64,000 nucleotides of DNA from Mastigias papua (Eukaryota; Cnidaria; Scyphozoa; Rhizostomeae; Mastigiidae). Both the position numbers and the translations under genes were made by a program. Location of the stretch: positions 11,856,401 to 11,920,400 of the forward strand of contig OZ025286.1 in assembly GCA_964019165.1 (NCBI GenBank). The letters run 5' to 3'. This document shows positions 11,381-26,046 of this stretch, in pieces. The notes beneath the pieces were generated by a model that was not told the DNA's origin, made no database searches, and saw nothing but the letters and a program-made list of their open reading frames with translations. Position 1 is the first letter of the stretch, and each line of letters begins with the position of its first letter.

Positions 11381-12599
11381 ATCGAAGTTCTTTCATCACT
11401 GTTCTAATATTTATTGTCATAAACATCTCTTTTAACTTCATTACCTCCTCTCATTCTTCATTCTTTATTTATTTCCTCTTTTTTTCTTCATTACCGAAAT
11501 ACAACTTGAGTCACAACACAGGGGATCTAATTCACTCACTCGCAAAAAGCACCTGTGAACGGAAATGTAAAGATTTTTCATTTTTCCACAAATTGCTTAA
11601 ATCGCAGATTGTGAGAAAAGTGGATATGGAATAAACGTGTGGTTGCTTGTGTAGTTAAAAGATGTGGTCATTATGTATCTTATAGCTAGTATAGTAAGAC
11701 ACCTTGATAAGTTTTTCTTAAGTTATCCAAGCAGAATATGTATTAAATTTTCCTTGCATATCAATTCATTTATGATTGCACATTTTCGATTCACTGCTGA
11801 ATAAGTGAGTTTTCACTGAGCCTTACATTGTTGATGTTTGGCGTGTTGTTGATTATCAATTTGTAATATTTTAATATTCAATGTTATGAAGTTAGAGAAA
11901 TATGAATGACTGTTGTTTTAGGAAGTCTAGTTTGTGTTGGCATGAAATTACTGGCCGCTGTATGTGGCCTAGCTTAAATTTATGAAGTTGACATGTAACC
12001 TGATTGAACATTTAATTGAATAGCCCTATAGTACAGTTATCAGGACGTTTTTTAAACGCAGTTGAAAAGGTATGGAATGACAAATTTATCGCAGGTCTGT
12101 GTTCAATAGCGCTACGTTTTTAGGGGACTATGTTCAAGGGAAGTATTAGTAATAGTGCTAATACACTTCTTAACACCAGTTTGCCGAAGGCCTTTGTTCT
12201 TGCACTACTGTTCTTATATCGCTAAAAAGATTGCTTAGTCAACTAAAGCTGAAAATAAAATTGATCACCCTAGTCTACTAAGTAACAAAATGCTTCTAAC
12301 TCTCATTTATGCATGAATCTGGTAGAGGTGCCAAACAAATGCAATGATGCCGATGCAACATAATCTTGCTTTCTTTTATAATAAGTAATAATAATTTCAG
12401 CTGTTTAAGGACGGTAGTCCATTCAGCAAGCTGATTTTCAAGGAGCGTCCATTTACAAAGTGAATATTAACATACAGAATTAATAGAAGCCTAGAACGAC
12501 GTAAAAGGCTACAAATTATTGTTATCTATATACAATAATTAAAATAATACTAATAAGCTGTAAGACATATCAAAGTTTGAAAAAAGTAAGTAAAATTCG
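11381..12599. other. PLE 5' flank and AT-rich sequence
   Basis: A few codons of PLE N-terminal character may extend to about 11420 on the minus strand. The rest shows nothing recognisable. Confidence 0.35.
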
Positions 12600-13015
12600 T
12601 AAAATTTCTACAATAAGAGCAGAGTTTTTTAAGTTACATGAGAGACAATCCATGCTTGGCATCAGTTGAAAGATTATTTCAAGCTTTTATACCCCTTTAT
12701 GAAAACCCTTTTTGCCCATTTGATGTGATTTTATAGGAATTTTAAGATTGGTAAATGTAGCTCTAAGAATTCGAGAGGCACTTTGGGAATTTTTAGCAAA
12801 GAGATTGGAGAGGTAACCTGGAACGAGACCATTAATCGACTTGAATATCCTAGAGTTGGTATTGACATCGATGATCTCTTGGATGGACTTAAGTCCAAGA
12901 CTAAGAACAAATGGCTTAAGTACATATTCAAGTGTTTTGCATTGCCAGTTAACACACCAGCCACAAAAACGGTGCACATATAACACTTCTTGTATAGAAA
13001 AGATTGCCAAAATAG
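12600..13015 (-). pseudogene. CR1/L2-like LINE 3'-terminal relic
   Basis: The minus-strand frame contains SINGLVPGYLSNLF, followed by a stretch with RATFTNLKIPIKSH and GKKGFHKGVKAWN. This matches the conserved C-terminal end of CR1/L2-type ORF2 (hxGLAPxYLxxLF ... LxxPxxxxxxGxxSFxxxxxxxWN). RT and endonuclease are missing, as in typical 5'-truncated copies. Confidence 0.6.
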
Positions 13016-13354
13016 ATGAGCAGAAAATATTTCAGGAAAGTGACTAAGAACGAATGGTGAAATTAATAAGTTACGGACTGAATCTGCATAACCATAGTAA
13101 TACTACCGTCATTACATTTGCTAACGTTTGTCTCGGCCTCGTTTGCAAGTTTTGGGAAAGGCCAAGGAAGTTCTGCATTTAGAGCGCTTTCCGAGCTATT
13201 CTACTCAAACTGTTCCTATATTTTCAAGATAATTCTCGTGGTGCTCGGCCCAATGATTACATTACTTTTAGAAGATGAAAATTATGTCAAATTAACAATT
13301 TGAGCAGGAACATTGCCAGAGAGATAGTGAAAAGTGAAAGTGAGAGAAAATAAC

Positions 13355-13427
13355 CGACCCGAGCGGGAATCCAACTTGCAACCCCTAACTTTGTACGTCG
13401 GTGCTCTACCAACTGAGCTATCGGGCC
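13355..13427 (-). repeat. tRNA-derived SINE head (Cys-like)
   Basis: On the minus strand: GCCCGAT, an A box TAGCTCAGTTGGTAGAGC, an anticodon-like loop GTACAAA, a B-box-like GGTTGCAAGTTGGATTCC, and a closing CGGGTCGG end. The fold is imperfect, so this is probably a SINE head or tRNA pseudogene. SINE body or flanking sequence may run to about 13290 and 13640. Confidence 0.7.
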
Positions 13428-13439
13428 ACGCCTCCAAAT

Positions 13440-14160
13440 CTTTGCTCAAGGGTAGGTCATTTGCTCGCACCGCCCCTCTCTTAACCAATTTGCACAGGGG
13501 AGCCATCGCAGCTCCATCGCAATGTGCATTGGACCTGCTGTTGAGAAAGGACTGCTCACACCAGGGGGGCCATCGCAGCCCCATCGACCCCGGAAAGATA
13601 GAATGATAAACAGCCACGTGACATGACGTCACAGAGATGACTTATAGAATTTATTTAATATCACCATCGTCTTTAGCACCATCAATTACCCTTAGACCGT
13701 CCAAAACATTGCAAGTATAACGTGTTTTAACAATTGCAACACCAGAGAATAGTCGCCAAAAGTCCTGGGACACTTTGAACTTTGTGTATTCTCCAATGAA
13801 CATTCATCCCCCTCTCCTCCTGAAACAATGTTGGTTTTTTGGAGATGTACATGCGATAATGGGAAAATTTCGTGTTCACGTCAACTTCAAATTTCTCACA
13901 AGCAAACCAACAGGGGAAGGGGGTGCGTATATGTAGCAAGAATGATAATATGTAGAATAAAGTGGCTTTTTATCAGTTATGTCCAAGTGTCCCTAGGACG
14001 AGTAGTGTAGGTAGGTATATGCATTCTGATATATGCAGCTTTGTGTATGTATATTTTTTTATGTATTTTATGTATCTAGTTGCATGTGTATTCTTCTATG
14101 CATGCAAGTATATGCATGCTGCTGTATGTTTGTGGTGGTATATAAATGGTGGTATTTGGT
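13440..14160. other. Unassigned stretch
   Basis: No recognisable coding or repeat signal apart from the flank of the SINE. Confidence 0.35.
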
Positions 14161-14255
14161 TGCATGTTGGATTTAGGTCAGGTTTAGGGGTAGGGTTAGA
14201 GTTAGTTATAGGGTTTTGATAGGTAATAGGGTAGGATAGGGATTAGGTTGATTGC
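14161..14255 (+). repeat. Degenerate TTAGGG-like interstitial telomeric sequence
   Basis: Imperfect repeats such as GGTTTAGGGGTAGGGTTAGA and GGTAATAGGGTAGGATAGGG. Heavily mutated compared with the cleaner block at 23.7 kb. Confidence 0.45.
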
Positions 14256-15032
14256 TAGTGTTGAGGTTGGAAAATGCCTAGATGCAGTCTTGCGTGCCCT
14301 TTCCCCAATGCACCACCTCTATGGCGGTAGTTATCTGGAAAGCCTGCAGGGCAGAGATATTGATTACGTTATTACTTTCTCATAGTAAACAATCCACTTC
14401 AATCGGCTATAGTTAAAGAGTGACATGACAATAGCATTTACTGTCAGTCCTATCTTTTTCAGCTCTATGAAAATATAAATGCGATATTATGCAGGCAGTT
14501 TCTTGCTTGCTCTTTTGAACATAACAAGTACAGAGGGAAATTTGACTGCAATGTTTGTAGAATGTAATGAGCAGTTAAAAATATGTATTAATGTGTCCTC
14601 AACGTGTAAAGCTACAAGAAAATTGAGTTTAAGTTTAATGCTACTATAGGGTACTGACTCATCGTCTTTGACTTGGGTAAAAGGTTTGTCCCAGGCTGAC
14701 TTGCATATCATGATTAACACAGCCATAAAGACTTGGGTATAATTGAATACAGATGACTAGACATGCAAGAAAGTTTTACATGCAGAAACAAGCAACAAAA
14801 CACAATTCATTTCGCAAAATATTACTAGCATGTTTCATTTGTGATAGTAATGGCTAGATAGTTAAAGCAAAAGAATAAACAAATCACATCTAGTTCTCAT
14901 GATATCAACAAGATACATGAATTGCTACGGTAACGTCACTAACGTTTGTGAGTAAATATCTTTGAGTTCTGTTAAGCAGTTGAGCAGTACATGCATTTCA
15001 CATATGTCACTAGCATGTCGTGGATGCTGCTG
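14256..15032. other. 3' flank of the host-like gene
   Basis: This is downstream of the minus-strand gene and may contain its 3' UTR. No canonical AATAAA was recognised close to the stop. Confidence 0.3.
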
Positions 15033-15771
15033 TTAGATGATACGAACACCTGTGTCAGGAACGTACATGTATGTCTTGAATTTGTACTCGATAACCAGGT
15101 CCTCAAGTCTTGAATGTATTAAATGTGGACCTTCATTTACATACCAATTGGCTTCTTTGGGATCATATATTTTGTTGCCTGCACAATCAAAATTTGTCAT
15201 TTGATCTGTTCCATCTTTTTGGGACCATACCCACTGTTCTTCACTCCATGTGTTATCACATCGTACCCAGTGGAAGTCACCCGGCCAATGATGTTGTTCT
15301 TCCGGCATAGAAATGAGCAAAGCAACCAAATGCCCTTTGTTTGGTTCCTGTGTTTCTAGAAAGGCCATCAAGTCACCAACCACCTTTATCAGCCCATCAG
15401 ACTCTGCTCCCTTTACAAAATCATCTCCAAAATTTTCAAAACTTTTTCCTTCTTGACCTGTCATTCTTCCTGGCTTTGCAAATGAGCTGGTGGCAATATT
15501 GACAGCATAATTATAACAATTGTTATTCGCTTGAAATTTAGAGGACATGAACATCCCTTCACAATTGTTTGCGGGGTCATACTTGGTTGATTTGCCATAA
15601 ACAAATTTATGGTAGTAAGGAACCAAACTGCCATCAGGAACTCTATAGTAATGTGGTGCAATTGTGTGGCCACTCTCTTCATGAATAGCAATGGAATGAA
15701 AGTAGTCTGTCTCAGCAACAACTCCAGACAACTTATAACCTCGTAGCAAGTGAGCTGGAGTTTTGGGAGTA
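15033..15771 (-). CDS. Host-like terminal exon: uncharacterised protein with NNCYNYA and HWVR motifs
   Basis: The frame is open on the minus strand from a likely splice acceptor (TTCTCTTTTAG, exon starting at 15771) to a stop at 15033, about 245 codons. No ATG starts it, and the open frame runs back past the acceptor toward a (TA)n array, so upstream exons are probable. Striking motifs: NNCYNYAVNIATSSFAKPGR about 95 residues in, GDFHWVRCDNTWSEEQWVW about 70 residues later, then TDQMTNFDCAGNKIYDPKEA. A single Cys in an NCYNYA box followed by a His in an HW box recalls papain-fold (NlpC/P60 or CHAP-like) Cys-His enzymes; this is inference. No signal peptide is visible because the N terminus is missing. 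It is the only unbroken non-transposon frame in the window. Confidence 0.6.
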
Positions 15772-15808
15772 CTAAAAGAGAATATATCGTTATGGCCAGT
15801 GATTGGCA

Positions 15809-16023
<215 letters not shown>

Positions 16024-16214
16024 CAATAATTGTATCAAGACTTTGAAACAATGAAACTCATTGGTTGTTGCTACAAATTTGTTTCATATGATCATAACAT
16101 GATCACACTCATCAGGCAAGTTACAATGAATAACCGTTAACATCATACTGACGAGTTTAAGTCGAATAAGGTTGCTAAATGACAGTTGCTTCGAAACCAA
16201 GGGAGTTAAAACAA

Positions 16215-16286
16215 GCCACTGTGGTCTAGTGGTTACGACGCTTGCCCGGAATGCGAGAAAACCTGGTTCGATCCCAGGTGGTGGCA
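16215..16286 (+). repeat. tRNA-like sequence with complete cloverleaf (SINE head or tRNA pseudogene)
   Basis: Acceptor stem GCCACTG/TGGTGGC (7 bp with two G-U), D stem GTC/GAC, anticodon stem CTTGC/GCGAG, T stem CCTGG/CCAGG with loop TTCGATC. The 7-nt anticodon loop is CCGGAAT, giving GGA (Ser). However, position 33 is C instead of T and the variable arm is only 4 nt, unlike a true tRNA-Ser. It is therefore more likely a SINE head. The following sequence (TTTTCTCCTGGTTTTTCTG) would be its body. Confidence 0.65.
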
Positions 16287-16362
16287 AATTTTAATTTTCT
16301 CCTGGTTTTTCTGAGCATTATATCAACCTTTCTGTTTGCACCGAAAAAGGAGAAATCCTGGT

Positions 16363-18866
<2,504 letters not shown>

Positions 18867-19410
18867 GATTATTATTCATTTGAGTTGGCTGGTTTATTCT
18901 ATATGTATTCACTATTTATCCTGCTCTTTTAATTTTATGTTATGGTTTCTACTTTTATTCAGTTATGCTTGTCTATTAAATTATTTATGTCGCACCTTTT
19001 CTTACGATATCTCCCTCCTCTCAATATCGTCCTTTCTAGGTCATATTGGGTTTTCCTTTTCATTTAATGTTACTTCGCACCCACTTTGTTCTCACATGGT
19101 TTTCTCTATACCCCGCTGGGACGGTAGGTATCAGCTTCTCCAACACCCTTTTCTCTTATGCTAAAGATAATTTCCCTTCCATTCAATTTCAAATGCTATC
19201 CATTGTAAGTCCAGTTTCATTGTGTAAAGTGTTCTATTGTCGTAAGTTAATTAGATATTGTTCCTTTGTTTTTATCCTTATATATGCACTGTATGTACCT
19301 GGAATGTTATAACTGATGAAGGCTTGTGCCGAAACGTTTTAAGAGTTGGAATGTTTTCTTGAGGGTCTATTTATGTCTTTAAAAATTTCTTTATGATTGG
19401 AGCAATTTGA
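18867..19410 (+). mobile_element. PLE 3' terminal region
   Basis: Non-coding sequence between the PLE stop and the next (TA)n array, carrying the hammerhead core at 19313. The PLE therefore occupies the space between two (TA)n arrays. Confidence 0.7.
19313..19335 (+). ncRNA. Hammerhead ribozyme core at the PLE 3' end
   Basis: CTGATGA, A, stem II GGC-TTGT-GCC, then GAAACGTTTT. The core is intact and sits 450 bases after the PLE stop codon, the expected position. Helix III would be short, and the AAACGTTT palindrome is consistent with the dimer-type hammerheads proposed for PLEs. Confidence 0.7.
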
Positions 19411-19528
<118 letters not shown>

Positions 19529-19530
19529 CA

Positions 19531-19912
19531 TCTGTTCTGGGTATGACATTAAACTACATCCGGTTGTGGAGTTTTACGTGGGATAATGAGGTTACCCTTT
19601 GCCACAATTACCTCCAGGTCACCCTTGGGCAAGGTGTAGCACCTGTTAGCCTACTCCGAGACCTTGAAATACCAGGTTGATGTCTGGCGGGGTTTAGTCT
19701 ATTACAAGCTGTTGGCAGCAGGACAGCAGTTTTCATGGAGGGCTAGAAAGGTTCAACCTTTCTAATGGTCTTCATGATTAGATGTTTGGCGTAAGTACAG
19801 TCTAACTGGAAATATACGGCAGAGATCACTTGCCTAGTTAGTTGGCACTGCGGGCAAAGAAAGAACCTTGGGGCAACTACTTTGTCTTCTACTTAACCCC
19901 TGACCACTCTCC
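19531..19912 (+). mobile_element. 5' leader of RTE-like LINE 1 (shared leader module)
   Basis: It begins CTGGGTATGACATTAAACT. Its first ~150 bases match, on the minus strand, the leaders at 56490-56735 and 60290-60535 that precede R4-like LINEs, and more distantly 35346-35656 before RTE-like LINE 2. It contains a conserved hairpin CACCCTTGGGCAAGGTG. After about 19685 it diverges from the R4 leaders. Confidence 0.7.
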
Positions 19913-22900
19913 ATGCTAATGAAAAGAAATAGCATCTCTTCATGCCACATCGGTCGTCGCGTGGATAAACAAGGACCGCGTTGTCAAGTGGGTGACCAGG
20001 CTTGCAATGATAAGTTTGCTACTGGAAAGCAGTTAAGGAGAAAATTCAGAATGGGTACTTGGAATGTGCAGAGGATGAAAGAACTTGGAAAGTTAAACAC
20101 GGTATGTAACGAAATGGACCGAAGCAACATTGACATTCTTGGAATATGTGAAACTAATTGGACAAACAAAGGCAGTTTTCGGACCCATGATAACAAGCTA
20201 ATTATATTCGCTGGGAAAGATGAAGGAGATGGCTACAGTCATGGTATAGCAGCAATTTTATCTAAGGAAACAAGTACCTCACTTTTAGGATACAGTCCAA
20301 TTTCAGACAGACTACTTAAAATTAGACTTCAAGGAAAACCTTACAATATAAGCATTATTCAGTGTTATGCTCCGACAAGTGCTGCAAGTGATGAGGAAAT
20401 GGAACAGTTTTATAATTCGCTGCAAGATACATTAGATAGTATTCCTAACAGAGATGTGAAAATAATACTGGGTGATTTTAATGCTAAGGTGGGAAAACTG
20501 AAAAACAGCAAACCTAACTGTGGGAAATTTGGTTTAGGTGATCAAAATGAAAGAGGTGCCGATTTACTAGAGTTCTGCCAATCGAATAACCTAATTATTG
20601 CTAATACACTTTTTGAACATCATCCTCGTCATCTTTATACATGGACTTCTCCGGATAGCAAAACACGGAACCAAATTGATTATATAATAATAAATCAGAA
20701 ATGGAAAAGTGCTCTAAAGAATGCCAAAACACGACCAGGTGCCGATTGTAATACTGATCATCAACTCTTGGTTGTCGACATGCAAGTCAGGCTCAAGAAA
20801 TTGAGGAAAGTCATCAGCCCTGTAAGACTGGATTACGCATCTTTTACTAATGAATACATTGTCAAAATATCCAACTCATTTGAACCTCTTTTGGAGCTTG
20901 ATGAAGAAAAGTCACCAAATGAAATATGGCAAGAAGGCAAAGATACCATCCTACGTGTAGCCAAAAGCATTTTTCCGAAAAATAAAAGAACCCAGAATAG
21001 ATGGATTTCTAAAGAAACACTGGAAGAAGTTGAAAAACGTAGAAAGTTAAGAGCAAAGGGTACTAAAACTGAGTTTGAAAGGACTCTATACGCAGTGCAA
21101 AATGCCAAAGTTAAGAAGCTGATGAGAAAAGATAAAGAAAAATTTATTAATGAGAAATGCCGACACATTGAAGAGAAATCCATCACAAACTCTCTAAAGG
21201 ATTTGTATCAAGGTGTGAAAAGCTTGACAAGGAAGTTCAATCCTAGAATTGATACAGTGAAAGCTGATGATGGAACCTTACTTTGTGAAAGTGATGAAGT
21301 GAAGCAAAGGTGGAAACAATACTGTTGTAAACTTTACAAGAAAAATGAAACTAGCTTTGAAAGAGCACCAACAAGCAGTTGCGATAACATGGTTGAACCA
21401 GCACCACTCTATTCTGAAGTTAAACAGGCTATCAGTGAGCTAAAGAATAACAAAAGCCCCGGAATAGATGAAGTGGTTGCAGAGTTAGTAAAAAATGGTG
21501 GAAACCAATTGATCACTTTCTTTCATAAATTATGTATTGCAATTTGGATGAAAAAGGAATGGCCAGTTGACTGGGTTAACTCAATATTTATCCCAATACC
21601 AAAGAGAGGGGATGTCTTGCAGTGCAACAATAATAGAACCATTGCTCTGATTAGTCACTGCAGCAAAATATTACTTAAGATTATATCAAATAGATTGAAA
21701 CCTCAAATGGACGTAGAAATTAATGAGACACAAGCTGGTTTTAGATCTGGAACTGGAACAAGGAATTAAATTCTCAATTTGAAATTAATCTTTGAAAAGA
21801 ATAGAGAATTTGGTAATGATATCTTTCTGTGCTTTATTGATTATAGCAAAGCCTTTGATATGGTTTCACATGAAATTCTTTGGATCACAATGAAAAGAAT
21901 GGGTTTCTCTTTACATATCATTGATCTTATTAGATCCTTGTATAGCAAGCAAAAGGCAGCAGTCAGAACAACACATGGTCTAACAGATTGGTTTGATATC
22001 GAGCAAGGAGGACGCCAAGGCTGCATCCTCTCTCCTCACTTATTCAACATATATTCTGAGCAGATAATGAGAAATGCTCTTGAAGATTTCACAGGAGGCG
22101 TAAGAATTGGAGGTAGAGTGATCATCAACTTAAGATATGCAGATGATGTTGTCTTGATTGCTGGCGGAATGGAAGAATTGCAGGAGCTAGTAGACAGAGT
22201 TAGCAAGGCTAGTTCTCAGTTTGGTCTCTCATTAAATCCAAGTAAAACTAAGGTTATGAAAATCTGTAGGAAACCTAGCAATGATGAAGAATTACATTTT
22301 ATTACAGTTAATAACAAGAGAATTGAGAATGTCAAGGAATTCATTTATCTTGGTTCTTTAATTACCAACAATTGTGATGACACAAAGGAAATCAGAAGAC
22401 GATTGTGCATTGCCAAAACTGCAATGATTTTGTTAACTCAGATTTGGAAAGATAAGGGTATTTTGACAGGAACAAAGAAAAGATTACTCTGGTCACTTGT
22501 TTTTAGTATTGCCAGTTATGGTTCAGAATGTTGGGTTTTAAAAAAGTCGGATGAAAAGAAAATAGAAGCTTTTGAAATGTGGTGTTACCGCCGGTTATTG
22601 AGAATAAGTTGGACTGATATGAAATCAAATGAATGGGTCCTGGAAAAGATTGACTGTAAAGAAAGACTACTAACAGCAATTAATAGACGAAAGATGTCCT
22701 TTGTTGGCCATGTTCTGAGGCATAAAGATATCAGCTGCGATTTGTTTATGGGTAGTGTATACGGACACAGAGGTAGAGGTAGACCAAAAACGAGATACAG
22801 CGATAACATTAAGGATAGAGCTGGAATTAGAAGTATTGTAGCTATTTACAGACTAGCGCAGGACAGAGACAAATGGAGAGCCACGGCGGTCAATTGTGTG

Positions 22901-22928
22901 CCTTCCGTTTAATGATGATGATGATATA
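19913..22928 (+). pseudogene. RTE-like LINE 1, APE endonuclease plus RT, one nonsense mutation
   Basis: A frame of 999 codons (19913-22912) is broken only by TAA at 21767-21769. The related copy on the minus strand at 31.4-32.2 kb has Gln there, so a CAA-to-TAA change is likely. Apurinic endonuclease: MGTWNVQRMKELGKLN, ICETNW, ILGDFNAKVG, NQIDYIIIN and the catalytic TDHQLLVVD. RT: NKSPGIDEVVAELVKNGG, FLCFIDYSKAFDMVSHE, GGRQGCILSPHLFN and the active box YADD. The C-terminal RISWTDMKSNEWVLEKI and FVGHVLRH regions are typical of this group. The element ends in a short TGATGATGATGAT tail directly after the stop, as in RTE-type LINEs. Confidence 0.85.
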
Positions 22929-23245
22929 GAACATGGGAGAAATGATCGGTCTAGTAGGACAGTTGTCTGTATGAACCTTGTGCAGACTTTTTAAGCTTAG
23001 TTTTAACATAATCAAACTTGATATGTTCCTATACTATAGTCTTAGATTGTAAGCCATGAGGAAGTTTTTCAAAGGGGATTAAGAACGAAGAGTAATCAAG
23101 CCTATTGGGATGAATACTAAATAGAAGTCTAAGGGATAATACCTTCTTTTTAGTACTGCTGAAAACGTAGTTAGAATAATTAAAAATGACAGAATCTGGA
23201 TCAATCCCACTGTTGAGATATTTTACTAGAAGTGCACCTAATTAT
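22929..23245. other. Unassigned spacer
   Basis: No features seen between the RTE-like tail and the inverted repeat. Confidence 0.35.
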
Positions 23246-23741
23246 GAATAAAACTAACCTAGTGGTTTATTGCAGTGTGCTAGCAAATCGACCATGGATA
23301 TTCCAAATCCGGGATGAACTACTTGCCAATTGGACCGGAAGTAGGTTAAGTATATGAAGTCAATAATCCCGAAAATTGCACTCATTTTTACCATTTAGTT
23401 GCTCTTATACTGCTTATATCATTAAATTGCATTTTTAGAAACAGCAACCTAATATCTATCGATTGATACTAATTCTACTTGATTTAAGCAAAGTCTCAAA
23501 TGCAGCTTTTGTAGTTGAACAGGATGAATACATTACTCGGATAGTGTTGAGTAGCTTTGCAAATCTTGGCATTGCTTGCAAGCTATCTGTGGTGGCTCTT
23601 GCAAGCAGCATCGCCAAAACTCAAGGTGAATTGTGCACAGCACAAAACTACATGACGAAAAATAAAATTATTATAATACAGTGTGGTTCATCTTTAACTT
23701 AATATGATAAACTGCCATAAATGTTATGTGCTACTATCACT

Positions 23742-23770
23742 TGGGTTAGGGTTAGGGTTAGGGTTAGGGT
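23742..23770 (+). repeat. Interstitial telomeric repeat (TTAGGG)n
   Basis: About 4.5 exact TTAGGG units, followed to 23832 by degenerate GGCTAGGG/GGTTAGG variants. Confidence 0.85.
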
Positions 23771-24385
23771 AATGCTTATGGCTAGGGCTATGGTTAAGGT
23801 TAGTGTTGTGGTTTGGGCTAGGGTTAGGTATAGGTTTTGTATTATAGACATAGGCCAATGCTACCACGGAATGCCCCTCTTACGAAATATGACACTGTCA
23901 TCAAAGCTACAGCACTCGAGCTGGAATTATTGATGTCTAGGTTTAAACATAAGTTCAGCTTATTTGCACTTTGGTAATATCCCCATATATAAAGGAATGA
24001 GTAATCAGTGTCAAGACATTATAGTAAGATGCGTTGACATTGAAATCACATAATCAGATGTATATATGTAGATGGCGAATAAAATGAATTATTTGTTATT
24101 GAAAAGGTCCGTTGTTGCTTATCAATGATACCTTAAATGACGTATCTAACAACGAACATGCACAGAAATAGCGAACGTGAACACAAAGCGGCAGAAAGAA
24201 ACACTAGGAGATTAATTTCATCCACAGAGTAATTATTAATTTACTATGTAAACTGAAAATAGACAACTGAGTTAATCATTCTAGGAGGCCTCTCACGTAG
24301 TGAATACGGAAAAGATAATCTAATGAGATAATCTATTATTAGATAGCATATACTATCTATTAAAAATATAAATAAAGCACCTCCT

Positions 24386-25235
24386 ATGAGTCAAGAAATA
24401 CTGCTTGACTATATTTGCCATCTAGATGTGCTCTTGGAAAGACAGCTTGCCTTTCGAAACAGATCACCCACTCAGCACGCAGTTAATTTATTTTCAGATT
24501 TCATCAGAGCCAATATGGACAAGGATCTTATGACTGGAGCCGTATATCTAAATTTCACATCTATGGTATTAAAAACAAGAAATTGTGTCATGTGATGGAA
24601 CTTTGTCAGAAATTCAAGCTATTTCCTGTGGAGTACCACAGGGATCCATATTGGTCCATTGCTCTTTAACTTACTTATGTAAATGTAAAATGATTCTCTA
24701 TGCTGATGATTCAGTTTTATTCGTTGGTGGTAAAACGTATGATGTAATCGAAGAAAAGTTGAACAGTGATCTAGAACAGATTGCCAATTGGCTTGATCAA
24801 TACAATTTCGTATTAAATCTTAGCAAGACCAATACTGAATGTGTCCTTTATCGTACACACCAGAGAACTTCGGGCTCTAAATCTATGGAAGTTAAGATCA
24901 ATCAGACAAAGATCACGGAATCAGACACATACGAATACTTAGCAGTAAAGATGAACAAAACCCTGACATTTTCTGGTAACCTCGAAAAAACATTCATAAA
25001 AGCCTCATCTAGAATAAAGCTATTGTCACGTATACTCATAATACCAGTCCTTACACAGCAGAAACAATTTGCCAGGACACAATGTTGCCAATCCTGCTTT
25101 ATTGTAACAATATGTTTTCTCACATGGCACCATCAAAGAAGGATCTTTTCGAGAACGCCATTCTCAGTACTCTTATCATGCCTAAGTCTAATACAGAATT
25201 ACCTGAATTCTACCTTCTACGACATTTCTGCACTA
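24386..25235 (+). pseudogene. CR1/Jockey-like LINE RT relic
   Basis: Pieces in two frames: ERQLAFRNRSPTQHAVNLF, then GVPQGSIL, MILYADDSVLFVGGK and a thumb-like block WLDQYNFVLNLSKTNTE. A shifted frame continues with NNMFSHMAPSKK and LPEFYLLRHF. Internal deletion has removed the block that normally holds the FDTVDH motif. Related sequence is at 43.4-44.0 kb. Confidence 0.7.
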
Positions 25236-25239
25236 CAAA

Positions 25240-26046
25240 CTGGTTATAGGAAATTCTCTTAGATTTTCGCCTAACTCTGACATCAGTTCATTGTGGGCAT
25301 GAACTAGCTTTGGTTGCAACATCCAGTACGATCAATACAAGAACACAAAGCTATTTCTGACTGCCATTCAGAAAGACAAGAAAATCGTATAACACATGAA
25401 CTTGAATCACAAGGGTTTATCATCTCCTGTATCCTTACTCACGCAAGCTCCATTACACGTAGCTTCTGGTCCAGCACAAGTAGTGCAACAAACAACAAAG
25501 CATGCCGAAAAAAAATTTTTAACTTTTCAATTAAATACTTAAACAATACCCTTGCAACAAGGAAGAATCTCTGGTCCACCCTTCAATCATCTGCATGCAC
25601 ATTCTTCCTCCAGGGTGAATCTCTCCAGCACGTCGTCTCCAGCTGCAAGTCGTATCTTGATGAAGGCCGATACACTTGGCGCCACAACTCGATCCTTTTC
25701 TAACTTTTCGCTAAAACCTTTTCCTCTTTTACAGACTGTTTATTATATACCGATCTCCACTCGTTTCTAAGCCAAGCGTCATCACTGGTGATTCTATCAT
25801 TCATATCATTAAGAAAGTAATGAAACATTGCCATTTGGTGCAGCCACTATTTTTTTTGCCATAGCAACAAGCCATCCGCCAATCCTGACTTGATGGATTT
25901 TTGATCTATTCATATCTACACTAGTTCTTTTTCTTATACATTAAGCTTGTTTTTTGTATTTTGTTTGTTAGATACTTATGCTATATTGTTAGAGTTGCAG
26001 ATAGCCAATTGTACCTTAACTTACAAAGTTTGAAAAAATTATTATT
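25240..26046 (+). pseudogene. R2-like LINE 3' relic (zinc knuckle region), family of 60.6-63.7 kb
   Basis: A short frame with IFNFSIKYLNNTLATRKNLW and ESLQHVVSSCKSYLDEGRYT matches the intact 60.6-62.7 kb ORF (IFNFTVRYLNNTLATRKNL, ESLLHVVAGCKTYLNEGRFT). The endonuclease that follows is lost. The 3' end has the same AAAGTTTGAAAAAATTATTA character, that is an A run and a short ATT tail. Confidence 0.7.

Noticed and set aside
16215..16286. Functional tRNA-Ser gene
   Set aside because: C at position 33 and a 4-nt variable arm are inconsistent with tRNA-Ser; a SINE head or pseudogene is more likely.
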